Part shown: positions 8,348-17,727 of the stretch, piece after piece
Numbering within the stretch: position 1 is the stretch's first letter
How the letters are laid out: each line of letters opens with the position of its first letter
IMG/VR virus record: IMGVR_UViG_3300010885_059862
Coordinates: 1 to 49,341 of that record
Reading direction: 5' to 3' (one strand)
DNA from: a virus
DNA: 49,341 nucleotides
Program-made: the position numbers and the translations under genes
Notes under the pieces: model-generated
Told to the model about the DNA's origin: nothing
Seen by the model: the letters and a program-made list of their open reading frames with translations, nothing else
Database searches by the model: none

Positions 8348-10042
8348 TTATAATTTTGAATCTAAAACTGGGAACATTTTCTTAAATGCATCTACTTTAG
8401 TTGCCACTACATCATTAAGATAAGTGTCTTGAGTAAACACATGCATAACCTTGACTATAAGCCATTGACCTAAAAATCTGTCATCGAAAGGATTATTCTC
8501 ACTAGAGGTTATTCTATCAACAAATATAAATTTTCCAGGTGTTCTAAAAGTCAATCCAGGAGATTGAAAATATAAAGACTGACTTAAAAATATAACTTCT
8601 TTCATCATCTTTAAAGCTGGTTTATTTTTTGGGAAAAATACTTGAGGTTCAAAATAAGGTGTAGTCATTAAACCAGTTTGTTTGGTTTGATTAACATTCA
8701 TCAATATTTGACCTTTATTATTATAAGCATACAAACCTTGTTTTGCTAAATTTTCTATATTTTCTGCAACTTTAGCAGCTGTATTATCTTCGTAATATAT
8801 GTTAAATTCAGATTTAGAAAAATCAAAATTATGCAATGGTCTATTGGTTATTCTCATATCATCAGAGGATACCATAGGAGCAAATTTGTATTTTTTAATA
8901 CGTGAAGCTATGCCTGATGTAAAATTTTGTATATATGTCCCAGGCATATCAGGAGCTCTAGGCATGTAAGGAGGTGTCAATTCAGAACCTAAACCATCTT
9001 CCAATATTAATTTTTCAATTTGATTTTTTTCTGCATTTTGGAAAAAATAAGAAAGAGGCAATAAATGAAATTTTTTATCTTCACTACTTCTTCCAAAATC
9101 TAAAATCAAAGGAGTTCCATCAGAACTAATACAATTTTGATAAGCATAATTTAAATCATCTAAAGCACAGGAACGAGCTGGTGAGGTATAGATAATATCA
9201 GAAGAGATACCGTCTGGGCCTATTCCAGTATCCCATTCACCAAAACTTGCTAAAGGAATAGAAGGCTTATCAATAGACTCGCCTTCTATATAACCTATTT
9301 TTAAATCTGAATTATTAGGATCACTAGTTTTTGAACCCGCGGCTTTTATTATAGACTTTATAGCCTCAGTAGCATTCATGGCTTTTTCTTTATCTGTTGT
9401 ATTTTTTTTGCCTTGATTCGGTCCATACTGAGCAGTAGACCATTGTATATTTCTTTCTTTTAAAATCTGTAATCTTTCATCTTGAAAATACAATTTACGT
9501 AATTTATTTTGAGCATTATCTGTTGGTAAATCTTCTATATCATAAACAACAAAATCATAAGACATCTCCCATAAATTTTTTGGCAATTCTGATTGAGTTG
9601 CATCATTTCCTATATTTGTAGGATTGTTTATAGGATATATTTTAACACTAATTCTATTACGACCATCATTTCTAAAAATATAAGGTGCTGGTATTTGAGG
9701 AGTATCTGATTCACCATTTACACCACTTTTTAAACTCAAAGAACCTCTTTCAAACATTTCTAAATTATTTTTTAAAATAATCCAGCCATTAGTAGGCCAA
9801 TTTACTAATGTCTCTTCTATGGCCATAGCTTCAACAAATAAGAAAGGTATAAGATGTGGTTGATATCCATCAATTTGATTATACAACCAAATTTCTATGT
9901 GATAAAATTGATCACCTATTTGTTGAATATATTTTAAATTATTGTTATTACCAGCTACAGTAGAAGTTGATTCATATGCAGCAGCTAAATTTCCACCATT
10001 TAATACTATAGGAGATAAAGATGAAAAGGGTGAATTTGCCAT
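8348..10042 (-). CDS. baseplate hub protein, gp27-like candidate
   Basis: A 564-aa virion-type protein: beta-rich, with no signal peptide or membrane segment. N-terminal residues 35-120 (YHIEIWLYN, GWIILKNN) and the later part (KFIFVDRITS, GQWLIVKVMHVFTQDTYLN) resemble hub proteins built from tube-like barrels. The statement FLGQWLIVKV followed by a strand with DVVATKVDAF fits the end of such domains. Its place between a tube-fold protein and the gp5-like genes supports the hub role, as gp27 forms the platform for gp5 in T4. It is longer than T4 gp27. Assignment is from order and general character, not from a signature. Confidence 0.55.
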   Translation of the reverse strand: MANSPFSSLSPIVLNGGNLAAAYESTSTVAGNNNNLKYIQQIGDQFYHIEIWLYNQIDGYQPHLIPFLFVEAMAIEETLVNWPTNGWIILKNNLEMFERGSLSLKSGVNGESDTPQIPAPYIFRNDGRNRISVKIYPINNPTNIGNDATQSELPKNLWEMSYDFVVYDIEDLPTDNAQNKLRKLYFQDERLQILKERNIQWSTAQYGPNQGKKNTTDKEKAMNATEAIKSIIKAAGSKTSDPNNSDLKIGYIEGESIDKPSIPLASFGEWDTGIGPDGISSDIIYTSPARSCALDDLNYAYQNCISSDGTPLILDFGRSSEDKKFHLLPLSYFFQNAEKNQIEKLILEDGLGSELTPPYMPRAPDMPGTYIQNFTSGIASRIKKYKFAPMVSSDDMRITNRPLHNFDFSKSEFNIYYEDNTAAKVAENIENLAKQGLYAYNNKGQILMNVNQTKQTGLMTTPYFEPQVFFPKNKPALKMMKEVIFLSQSLYFQSPGLTFRTPGKFIFVDRITSSENNPFDDRFLGQWLIVKVMHVFTQDTYLNDVVATKVDAFKKMFPVLDSKL

Positions 10043-10045
10043 ATA

Positions 10046-10648
10046 TTAACAAGAAGATATGTTGATATCTTTTAAAAGTTCTACATGCAATTGACTATAA
10101 GCAAATGAAATATCACAAGTTATTTCTGTTGGATCTTGATAGGAATAATTTATCTGTCCTAAGGAAGTAACAAAGGCATTAGTATATTTGAAAGAAATAA
10201 TTTTATTATCAAATTCATCTAAAGCAAAAAGAGTAAAATTTGATATATAATTGGAAAATGGATTTGTTAATCTAATATCCTTTTCTGCAACAAAACTATC
10301 AGGAGCATTTATTTCAGAAGTGCTATTTTCTGAATCATTAAATAAATTTAACCACTTCCATAAAATCCAATAATTCTGATATCCATTACCTACTAAAAAT
10401 TTAACATCTAAAGTAGGATAAGCTGTTCTAAAATTACTAGACACTTTCATAGTTTGTCCCCCAAAAGGTAAAACTATTTCTGGTATAGAAATTTTTGGTA
10501 CAGGAGAACCAAATACTGTAAATTGTATTTGATCAGCTGAATACTTGTTTTCTATAACAGTGTCATGAGAATTTTTTAAAGCATTGGGCAAATCAAGTAC
10601 CAAAAGGAACTTATCATTGCGTGATCTATTTAAAGTGGCTTGTAACAT
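10046..10648 (-). CDS. tail-tube-fold protein (baseplate tube component)
   Basis: 200 aa. The C-terminal strands (IISFKYTNAFVTSLGQINYS and a following EITCDISFAYSQLHVE) follow the pattern of gp19-type tube proteins, where a last pair of long strands closes the barrel. ALDEFDNKIISFKYTNAF is typical of the position before it. The gene lies between terminase and the hub gene, with 3-base gaps each side. It may be a second tube initiator (gp48/gp54-like) or the adaptor between hub and tube. Confidence 0.55.
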   Translation of the reverse strand: MLQATLNRSRNDKFLLVLDLPNALKNSHDTVIENKYSADQIQFTVFGSPVPKISIPEIVLPFGGQTMKVSSNFRTAYPTLDVKFLVGNGYQNYWILWKWLNLFNDSENSTSEINAPDSFVAEKDIRLTNPFSNYISNFTLFALDEFDNKIISFKYTNAFVTSLGQINYSYQDPTEITCDISFAYSQLHVELLKDINISSC

Positions 10649-10651
10649 AAA

Positions 10652-12535
10652 TTAAAATAATACAATGGGTCTGTATTCTTCTATAGAAGACTTATCCTCT
10701 TGAGGAGGATTTTTAAAATTATCTTTTTCTGTACCTCCTTGAGTGTGCAACCAAACCCATAGATTTTTAGCTTCATCTGCTAATACAGCATTATTACCAG
10801 CTCCTTTGACTGGTACATAACTTGGTAATACCGGAGCACTTCTTTTTTCTAAAGTATAGGTACCACCTATTAATAAAGGGCTCTTAGAAATAAGATCAGA
10901 ATTATCAACAAGAGCTTGTATTCTACTAGGTCTTCCTTGATCATCTAATTCAGATAATAAAAAATATTTAGAAACTAAAGAAGGATCTAAAATAAAGAGA
11001 CCCCAGATTAAACCAAATACTCTATCATCCAAATCTTTATCACTTCTTTTACTAAAGGTAAAATTTGGTAAGCGAACAAAATTATAAAGTTCTAATATAG
11101 TATCTAAATCATTAATTTTTACCACCTTTAAACCATTAGACCAATATCTAAAATTGATGATGCCTTTATATCTCGTATTCGTATGGTTATGAACTCCTAA
11201 TCTCTTTCCAGTATCATAATGTTTACTATTACCCTCAAATTGATAAGAGACTATATTTTCATATTGATGTGTTTGATGAAGTACGTCTAATACTTGCTGT
11301 CCGTTATTGTTATTCTCAATAAGAATAGGAGGTCTTCCCCAATCAGTTAAAACACTCATCAACTTCGTTCCGAAATGAAAGGGACTCATAGTATTAGTGC
11401 TATACACTGCTACTTGTTTGATGTCTTGCAAATTAGTAACGTCTAAAATTTGAGCTACTGTATTTGATCTTCCTATACCCTCACCTACGTCAACACCTAT
11501 AATATAAAGATTACCAGGTTTAGGTAATTCAAATATTTTATAGAAACCATTATCATTAATAAGAACAGGTTCTTTGGCTTGTGCTTTTAATTCATCTAAA
11601 TAGCTAGTATCAACAACACTTTTACCAGGAAGAATAAATGCATTGCCATATTCTTGTTCAAAGTCTTCTTCAGATCCCAAAGCAGCTATAGCACTTTTTT
11701 TCCATTCTTCATCTCTTCCAGGGACATCCCACCAATCAACTCTTTCTAAATGCCATTCACTTGATTTTTTTTGAGATTCTTCATATAGTTCATAAAATTT
11801 ATTATCAGTTCCATTAGGAGTACTGATAGCTACTATTTGAGATTTTTTTGAAGAAGAAATAATAGGAATAGCTGACTTCCAAAGTTCCTTCATAAGTTCT
11901 GAAGGACAATGTGCCATCTCATCAATAATAAGAAGATTACTTGTACTACCACGAGGACCAGCAGCTGATGTTGTACTAATGGTGATTGCTGAATCGTTAG
12001 ATAATAGGAATCCGTCCTTTCTCCAGGATTTCATACTTGGTTTGAGATAAATTGGCAATTGCTCAAATGCCATACGAATTCTACCAAAGATTTCTTTTGC
12101 TGTAGATTCTTTATTAGCTATAATAGTAACTCTTTTATCAGATTGGAAACAAACTAACCAAAGAGCATATATAGTTATACAAGTAGTTTTACCCACCTGA
12201 CGAGAAGCTAATACAATATTGAATCTGTTAGCTTTAAAAGACTTTAATAATCTTTTCTGAAATTTATGAAGCTCTATTCTTTTCTTTCCTTCGTCTAGAG
12301 TAGATATATAAAAATGATGTTCTGCAAAATGCAAAATACTTTTAATACAGAGCTTAAGCTCTGATTGCATATCCTCCGTCCATTTAAACGTAGCATTCTG
12401 TCTTAAAATATTTTCATTACCTTGAAAATATTTGCCGTCTGCTAATATATCAGCATTTTCTATTTCCTCTAAGGGTATAGAATTAAGATCTACTTCGTCT
12501 TCATACTCATCTTCGTCTTTTGATTTTCTTGACAT
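10652..12535 (-). CDS. terminase large subunit, ATPase and nuclease
   Basis: DNA packaging motor, equivalent to T4 gp17. The ATPase domain has Walker A SRQVGKTT (residues 111-118) and Walker B LLIIDE (Asp205, Glu206), followed by a coupling motif ISTPNG near 238-242. The RNase H-like nuclease domain has GVDVGEG (Asp349), ILIENNNNG (Glu407) and a late DDRVFGL acidic pair. Length of 627 aa is normal. The first 25 residues are very acidic. It sits among baseplate genes rather than beside a small terminase gene, which is not visible in the window. Its start is 19 bases from a divergent small gene. Confidence 0.95.
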   Translation of the reverse strand: MSRKSKDEDEYEDEVDLNSIPLEEIENADILADGKYFQGNENILRQNATFKWTEDMQSELKLCIKSILHFAEHHFYISTLDEGKKRIELHKFQKRLLKSFKANRFNIVLASRQVGKTTCITIYALWLVCFQSDKRVTIIANKESTAKEIFGRIRMAFEQLPIYLKPSMKSWRKDGFLLSNDSAITISTTSAAGPRGSTSNLLIIDEMAHCPSELMKELWKSAIPIISSSKKSQIVAISTPNGTDNKFYELYEESQKKSSEWHLERVDWWDVPGRDEEWKKSAIAALGSEEDFEQEYGNAFILPGKSVVDTSYLDELKAQAKEPVLINDNGFYKIFELPKPGNLYIIGVDVGEGIGRSNTVAQILDVTNLQDIKQVAVYSTNTMSPFHFGTKLMSVLTDWGRPPILIENNNNGQQVLDVLHQTHQYENIVSYQFEGNSKHYDTGKRLGVHNHTNTRYKGIINFRYWSNGLKVVKINDLDTILELYNFVRLPNFTFSKRSDKDLDDRVFGLIWGLFILDPSLVSKYFLLSELDDQGRPSRIQALVDNSDLISKSPLLIGGTYTLEKRSAPVLPSYVPVKGAGNNAVLADEAKNLWVWLHTQGGTEKDNFKNPPQEDKSSIEEYRPIVLF

Positions 12536-12554
12536 TTATTATAAATATTTAGAG

Positions 12555-12968
12555 TTGAAATCTAAAAAGAAACGGTATAACATTAAAAACTATCTTAAAA
12601 TTTTAGAAGAAATTCCTTCTAAATATTCTTTCTTATCTGTTGATAGTAAAGTTTTTAACTATAAAAGTATATATCCTATTTTTTTATTCAATTATGTTAA
12701 TAAAAAAGGAACTTGGCAACTTATACAAAAAAATATTAAAAAATTAGAAGAAGAAAATAATTGCCGAGAATTAACTAAAGAAGATATAATAAAATTTTTA
12801 GATGATAATTCTGATATAGAATTTGAAACAGAAGCTTTTAGAGATTTTTTACCAGATTATTATTATTTTTGTGTTAAAAATAAAATATATTGTTATGGAC
12901 TGTCAGAATTAAATAAAAAGCAAATAGTAGTTAGGTTCTTTTTTGATATTAAAGAATTCATCTATTAA
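12555..12968 (+). CDS. hypothetical protein, about 137 aa, non-ATG start
   Basis: Unknown. The frame runs with no ATG at all; TTG at 12555 is the most reasonable start because anything further upstream enters the divergent terminase gene. The product is rich in Lys, Glu, Phe and Tyr (DYYYFC near the end) and has no known motif. Codon use is like its neighbours and the frame is long for this base composition, so I take it as real. It overlaps the end of the convergent gp53-like gene by 11 bases. Confidence 0.5.
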   Translation: MKSKKKRYNIKNYLKILEEIPSKYSFLSVDSKVFNYKSIYPIFLFNYVNKKGTWQLIQKNIKKLEEENNCRELTKEDIIKFLDDNSDIEFETEAFRDFLPDYYYFCVKNKIYCYGLSELNKKQIVVRFFFDIKEFIY

Positions 12969-13317
12969 TTTGTTTGTTTAATTCCGATAAAATTACACCA
13001 ACATATTCTTTCTTTAATAATTTTAAAGTGGTTCCTGGAATAGGTCTTTTGGTTGCATCTACTATTTGATTATAAACACATACTAACCACCACAAATCCA
13101 TTGCATTATATTGTTTATATGCAATGGAAACCCAAGTATCATTAAATGTAGTTATATATTCATCTTCTACCACATCACTATTTGAAGGTACAAGATTAAT
13201 AGATCTCAATAAATTATAAAAATTATAACCAGTATCAGAATCTTTATATACGTTAAGAAAATTTTCAAAACTATATAAAGATATGGAAGGCAAATCTGTA
13301 ATGTCGTTTCTATTCAT
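12958..13317 (-). CDS. baseplate wedge protein, gp53-like (LysM-like)
   Basis: 119 aa. The central part reads DTWVSIAYKQYNAMDLWWLV, with NQIVDATKRPIPGTTLKL after it. This is the layout of the LysM-like module found in phage baseplate proteins such as gp53: a W/Y-rich helix, a turn, then IPGT.L strands. In T4 gp53 joins wedges around the hub. It is next to the tube initiator gene (8-base gap), which supports a baseplate role. T4 gp53 is longer, so this would be a minimal form. Confidence 0.6.
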   Translation of the reverse strand: MNRNDITDLPSISLYSFENFLNVYKDSDTGYNFYNLLRSINLVPSNSDVVEDEYITTFNDTWVSIAYKQYNAMDLWWLVCVYNQIVDATKRPIPGTTLKLLKKEYVGVILSELNKQINR

Positions 13318-13325
13318 GGTTATTT

Positions 13326-14411
13326 TTAATTAGAGCCTGGTGCTGGTTGAAATTGCAACTGACCTCCCTTGATAGGAGCCGTTGTTGTAGGTTGATAATT
13401 TAATCCAGCAATAGGATTCATGATCCCTGGTACATTGTTTATATTAGAAAATAGATTATCTCCAGATCCAGTTGCTCCTGAAGGAAATGGATCTATAACC
13501 TGGACTTTTTGTCCTCCTAAAGCACCATACATAACATTAGCTGATTGAGTTAATAAATCTGTAAATGTTATAGTAACTTTATATGCTTCCGGTATTATAG
13601 TAGAACTATCTGATTTATTATCATATATATTATATCCACCAAGTTCAGACAAACATCTAGTAGTCCCTATAGAATCTATTTTTAAATCACTTATATAAGC
13701 AGCTGCCATATAGACACCTCCACTAGTGCGACCGTCTATGTTATAAACTTTAGGAGGAAGAAAAGAAACAAAACTAGTTCTAGTTTTTAAATTTTGAAAT
13801 GCTATTAAACTTACAAAACTAAAATGATCAACTGCTTCTTTAACTGAATATGTATTGTAAAGAGGAAATGATATAGTGATTTTATTATCAGCAGTACTTT
13901 TAAATCCTCTAATAGGTTCTGTACCAAAACCAGGGGAAAATTGACTGCCAGCTCCAGTTATAACTTCTCCGGCTTTGCTTATTATACTGCCTACTTTACC
14001 TCCTAAAGTATTTCCTATAGCTTTTGCAGTATCTATATCTTCCCAAGTGTTGGATATTTGTCCTCTTATAGTATCTCCTGGTCTGACTAAATAAGGTAAG
14101 TTATAAAAAAAGTTTGTAGGAGTTCCACTATATAAACTTAAATAAGGATCTCCTTCTCCTGTATCATTTAATTTATTGATTGCTTTTTCTAAAAGATTTA
14201 AATTAGAAGACCATCTACTATAATCTAAAGTATATTCAGATAATAACAATCTTGGAACTTCTTCTCTATTGCCACTATTAGACCATCTCATCTTTCCGTG
14301 TACGTCAATTAATCCATTACTCTCACCTCCAGGATAAGCTTTTGGATAATTTACTTTTATTTTTCCATAAGAACCTGATTCTTGTTTAATATAAAAAAAG
14401 TTAAATGCCAT
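13326..14411 (-). CDS. baseplate tail tube initiator, gp48/gp54-like
   Basis: 361 aa. Tube-like core, with LVRPGDTIRG near residue 110 and, late in the protein, EAYKVTITFTDLLTQSANVM, the strand-helix ending typical of gp48/gp54 tube initiators. A Gly/Pro-rich flexible tail of about 60 residues follows. These proteins cap the hub and nucleate tube polymerisation. The gene follows the tape measure gene after 4 bases, as expected for tail assembly genes. Confidence 0.6.
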   Translation of the reverse strand: MAFNFFYIKQESGSYGKIKVNYPKAYPGGESNGLIDVHGKMRWSNSGNREEVPRLLLSEYTLDYSRWSSNLNLLEKAINKLNDTGEGDPYLSLYSGTPTNFFYNLPYLVRPGDTIRGQISNTWEDIDTAKAIGNTLGGKVGSIISKAGEVITGAGSQFSPGFGTEPIRGFKSTADNKITISFPLYNTYSVKEAVDHFSFVSLIAFQNLKTRTSFVSFLPPKVYNIDGRTSGGVYMAAAYISDLKIDSIGTTRCLSELGGYNIYDNKSDSSTIIPEAYKVTITFTDLLTQSANVMYGALGGQKVQVIDPFPSGATGSGDNLFSNINNVPGIMNPIAGLNYQPTTTAPIKGGQLQFQPAPGSN

Positions 14412-14415
14412 AATA

Positions 14416-16860
14416 TTATGATCCGTTTAAAGCCCATATAGCGTCTCGTCGAAAAACATAAGGCTGATCTCCTCTTCCAGCAGAAAAATAATTTTCACCA
14501 CCACCACTAGATTGTGTAGAATTATCTATGCTTATTACAGGAGGATTACTAGAAGACTCTGTTAAAGTTTTACTTAAGTCTTTAAAATTATTAGATAAAT
14601 TAAAAACAGCAGTATTTAAAGAAGTCATATAATTTTTAAAATCATTATCTGGATTTCCTAAAACAGAAGAAGATTTAATTTTATTAAATTCTTCATCTGC
14701 CGAAAAGCCTATATTTTGTTTAAAATTATCCAAGCTCAATTTAGATAATTCTGGTTGTTTATTTTGAGTTATTTCATCCCAAATTTTAAATTTAGGATTA
14801 TTTTCTTCTTTGTTTAAATTTGGTGTTATATTTTGTTCTTTTAAAGGGCCTTGCAACATTTTTATATTTCTTTCAACTTCGTCCAATTTATCAGATTCCA
14901 GTGAAGACTTTTGATTGCTTGATGGATTTAATACACCTCCTTTATTTAAATCTAAATTATTTACAGTTTTTGCAATAGCTTCTTCTTGTTCATCTAATTC
15001 AATTTGATCAAAATACCCCATACTAGCAGCAACCATATTTCTGATACCTAATGCTTTAGGTATATAAGGAGATATAGCTTTCCATAATCTTCTTTTTACC
15101 ATTTTTCCCATTTCAGTAAAATCTGGTTTTTTACCGCTTAGATCTTTACTTTGATAATCAGCCACATCCGCATCTAATAGTGCTTGTATATTATCTATTT
15201 TAGTTGATTCCGAAAACTCCGGAACAACCAATCTCATCAAATCTAAATAAGCATACCAGTAATTTCCTTGTTCTACATGATTGCTTATACCTTTAAACCA
15301 TTTAACTATTGACAACCCTCCGATAAAATCATCTGCAAAAACTTGCCCTTTAGTTCTACCAGAATTTTCTGCTTTTATAGTAATGCCCACATCTAAAGCA
15401 TCTAATACAAAACTTAAAGCCGTACCAGCTCCCGGTACAATGGAAGATAACCCAGAAGCTACACTCAGCAAACCACCTGTAGTATCACCTTCTGATATTC
15501 TTTTTAAGCCAAAACCTAAACCAAACAAAGCCCCTATACCGAAAGGTAATTTTTCTATAAGAACTCTGCCGCCAGACATTCCCAACTTCCCTGCAAGATA
15601 TTGGAGTATTTTTCCTTTTACTACTGCCCCTTCAGGTCCTGTAGCTACTTTAGCAGCTACTTGAGAAGCTATTTCTTTGGCTTCTGCTTTTAATATGCTT
15701 GTAGCTTCCTCTGGTTGAAATCCAAATTTAATTAAATCTTTATATCTACCAGCCTGACTCATAAGTTCTGCTGGTAATTCTGATGCTTTGCCTAATGTTG
15801 CTTTATATATGGAACTTATTCCTGGTATATTAGTAAGCAAACCTCTTGCACCTCCAACTGCCACTTCTCCTATTGCAGCTTTAGCTGAACCAGAACCAAT
15901 TAATTTTTGAACTAATTCACTATTAACTGCTTTAGAAGCTAATATAAAAGAACCCCATTTCGCAAAAAAATCTGATATATCTGTAGGTACAAGTTTCTGA
16001 AAAACATTTACATATTTTTTAAAATTAGTACCTAATGTATTATCTATTACAGTTGCTATATTTTTACCAAAAGATCCTGTTAAAAGAGCAAGACCTACTC
16101 CTACAGAGCCTAATGCTAATGCCAAAGGTTTTAATAATCTTACAAGAGAACCTAAACCAAAAGGATCAAATAAAGCCCCAGATCCACCGAATATACCTGT
16201 AACTCCTTTTAAATCATCACCTAATTTTAAAAATCCCTTTTCATTAACTTCTTCTAATTTCTTAAATGAATCGGCATTTAATCCGCCAAATGCCCTTTTC
16301 AATTCATTAATAGATTTTTTAGATAAAGTAATTTCAAATTCTGGTGTTTTAATTTCTGGAGGAGTTTTTGATGCCAATTTCGACATAGGCAATTCTTCAA
16401 CCTCCACTTTTAAAGGTTCTATCTTCGGAACGCTTACAGCAAATTTTTGGCTTAATTGTTTAATAGTATTTTCTAAACGATTTATAGAATTTGATGCTGA
16501 ATTAACATTTTTTAAAGAACGGTTTAAAGCATTAGTTCTTTTTTCTAATTTATCACCTAAAGCCCCTAATACATTTTCTAATTTAGAAAAAACTTCTTTT
16601 GTTTTAGACTCTGAAGCTATATCTAATTTAGATAATATTTTTGTCAAATCATCTGAAACCTTTTTATTAACATCTGAAAAGGTTTTTTCTATTTCTAATT
16701 CTGCTAAAGCATCTATATTAGAAATAACTTTTTTTATTTCTTTGCTTATATCTAAAGAAGTATTATTCTCGCCTAAAATAGCTTTAAGAAGATCTTCTTT
16801 TGTTAAAGGATCTACTTGATCTAATTTAGCTAATAATTTTTCCAGTACTTCCGGGGGCAT
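14416..16860 (-). CDS. tail tape measure protein
   Basis: 814 aa, the longest tail protein here. The first 200 residues are Lys/Glu/Leu-rich coiled coil. Hydrophobic segments lie around residues 230-265 (ALALGSVGVGLALLTGSFG) and near 440-490, as in tape measures that enter the membrane during DNA delivery. The C-terminus is polar and Ser/Asn-rich. It lies between the chaperone-position genes and the tube initiator, which is the usual place. The known scaling of roughly 0.15 nm per residue would suggest a tail near 120 nm (inference). Confidence 0.85.
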   Translation of the reverse strand: MPPEVLEKLLAKLDQVDPLTKEDLLKAILGENNTSLDISKEIKKVISNIDALAELEIEKTFSDVNKKVSDDLTKILSKLDIASESKTKEVFSKLENVLGALGDKLEKRTNALNRSLKNVNSASNSINRLENTIKQLSQKFAVSVPKIEPLKVEVEELPMSKLASKTPPEIKTPEFEITLSKKSINELKRAFGGLNADSFKKLEEVNEKGFLKLGDDLKGVTGIFGGSGALFDPFGLGSLVRLLKPLALALGSVGVGLALLTGSFGKNIATVIDNTLGTNFKKYVNVFQKLVPTDISDFFAKWGSFILASKAVNSELVQKLIGSGSAKAAIGEVAVGGARGLLTNIPGISSIYKATLGKASELPAELMSQAGRYKDLIKFGFQPEEATSILKAEAKEIASQVAAKVATGPEGAVVKGKILQYLAGKLGMSGGRVLIEKLPFGIGALFGLGFGLKRISEGDTTGGLLSVASGLSSIVPGAGTALSFVLDALDVGITIKAENSGRTKGQVFADDFIGGLSIVKWFKGISNHVEQGNYWYAYLDLMRLVVPEFSESTKIDNIQALLDADVADYQSKDLSGKKPDFTEMGKMVKRRLWKAISPYIPKALGIRNMVAASMGYFDQIELDEQEEAIAKTVNNLDLNKGGVLNPSSNQKSSLESDKLDEVERNIKMLQGPLKEQNITPNLNKEENNPKFKIWDEITQNKQPELSKLSLDNFKQNIGFSADEEFNKIKSSSVLGNPDNDFKNYMTSLNTAVFNLSNNFKDLSKTLTESSSNPPVISIDNSTQSSGGGENYFSAGRGDQPYVFRRDAIWALNGS

Positions 16861-16864
16861 ATAG

Positions 16865-16872
16865 AATACTTA
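16865..16872 (-). promoter_or_regulatory. late-promoter-like box TAAGTATT before the tape measure gene
   Basis: TCTAAGTATT lies four bases before the ATG. It is a variant of the TAAATA box seen before other virion genes here; T4 late promoters have TATAAATA. Confidence 0.45.
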
Positions 16873-16897
16873 GACTATATGCCTTAATTGATAGTGT

Positions 16898-17722
16898 TTA
16901 ATTTGTCAAAAACAATAGACTATCTATATCTAAAAGTTTAGTATTTTCACCGTTAGAAGAAGTTATTGTAAGAATATTTTCCAATTCTTTTTTCCATTTA
17001 GTAATAATATCTATTATCTGTTGTATTATAGTTGCTGGTAATTTTTCCACAAATTGTATTTTTTGCGATATAGCAAAGGATTGAAAATTTAAATCCTGTG
17101 AATCTATAGAAATAGATTTGATATATTTTGCAGTTTCTGTTAAGAAAGCATTTGCAATTAAGGATTTAACCTCTTCAACATCATCTGTTTTCTTTTTATT
17201 TTTTGATAAAAACACTTCAAAATTTACCTCAGAAAGAATACTGGGTAAAGATGTTTCGACCTTTATAGAAACATTATTTTTAATTGTCTCAAAAGTAATA
17301 GGTTCTGGCAAACTATATTGTTGTAATTTATTAGATATATTTTTCAGCTCAATATTTTCTGATAAATTTTCATTAAATTCTATTTTTATAGTAGGAGATA
17401 TTTGTTCTCTTAAAGCCAATGATACAGCTATTTTATCCGCTATATTAAACGTGTCCAAAACATCTTTAGGCTCTGAAGCATTGGATATCAATATATCGTA
17501 AAAAGTTTTGGAAAAAGAAGACTTATAAACAGAAGAATCAATCGCTGATTCTAATAATTCTTTTTGTTGTTTAGCATTAATTTCTTTAATAGTTATATTT
17601 TTTCTCAAAGAAGGTATCCAAACCTCGTTTACAAAAGAATCCTTTGTAACTGCTTCTAAGGCATTGAGAGCTTCTTTAAAGGATAAATTAATTGGGGCGT
17701 TTTCCGTAATATCTTCAGACAT
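16898..17722 (-). CDS. tail assembly protein in chaperone position, gp26-like candidate (second of pair)
   Basis: 274 aa. Near residue 36 is WIPSLRKNITIKEINAKQQK, which resembles the opening motif of T4-like baseplate hub assembly proteins (gp26 group) and the motif of the upstream neighbour (MPFCGKNISFREIKNEEQ). The rest is helical and Lys/Glu-rich with no membrane segment. Together the two genes lie between tube and tape measure, where long-tailed phages encode tape-measure chaperones. There is a 5-base gap to the upstream gene, and each has its own ATG. Confidence 0.5.
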   Translation of the reverse strand: MSEDITENAPINLSFKEALNALEAVTKDSFVNEVWIPSLRKNITIKEINAKQQKELLESAIDSSVYKSSFSKTFYDILISNASEPKDVLDTFNIADKIAVSLALREQISPTIKIEFNENLSENIELKNISNKLQQYSLPEPITFETIKNNVSIKVETSLPSILSEVNFEVFLSKNKKKTDDVEEVKSLIANAFLTETAKYIKSISIDSQDLNFQSFAISQKIQFVEKLPATIIQQIIDIITKWKKELENILTITSSNGENTKLLDIDSLLFLTN

Positions 17723-17727
17723 ATAAT

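Noticed and set aside
15281-15664. Rightward open frame inside the tape measure gene
   Set aside because: Antisense shadow of a long, well-supported gene; composition is Pro/Ser/Thr-rich from complementary codons.
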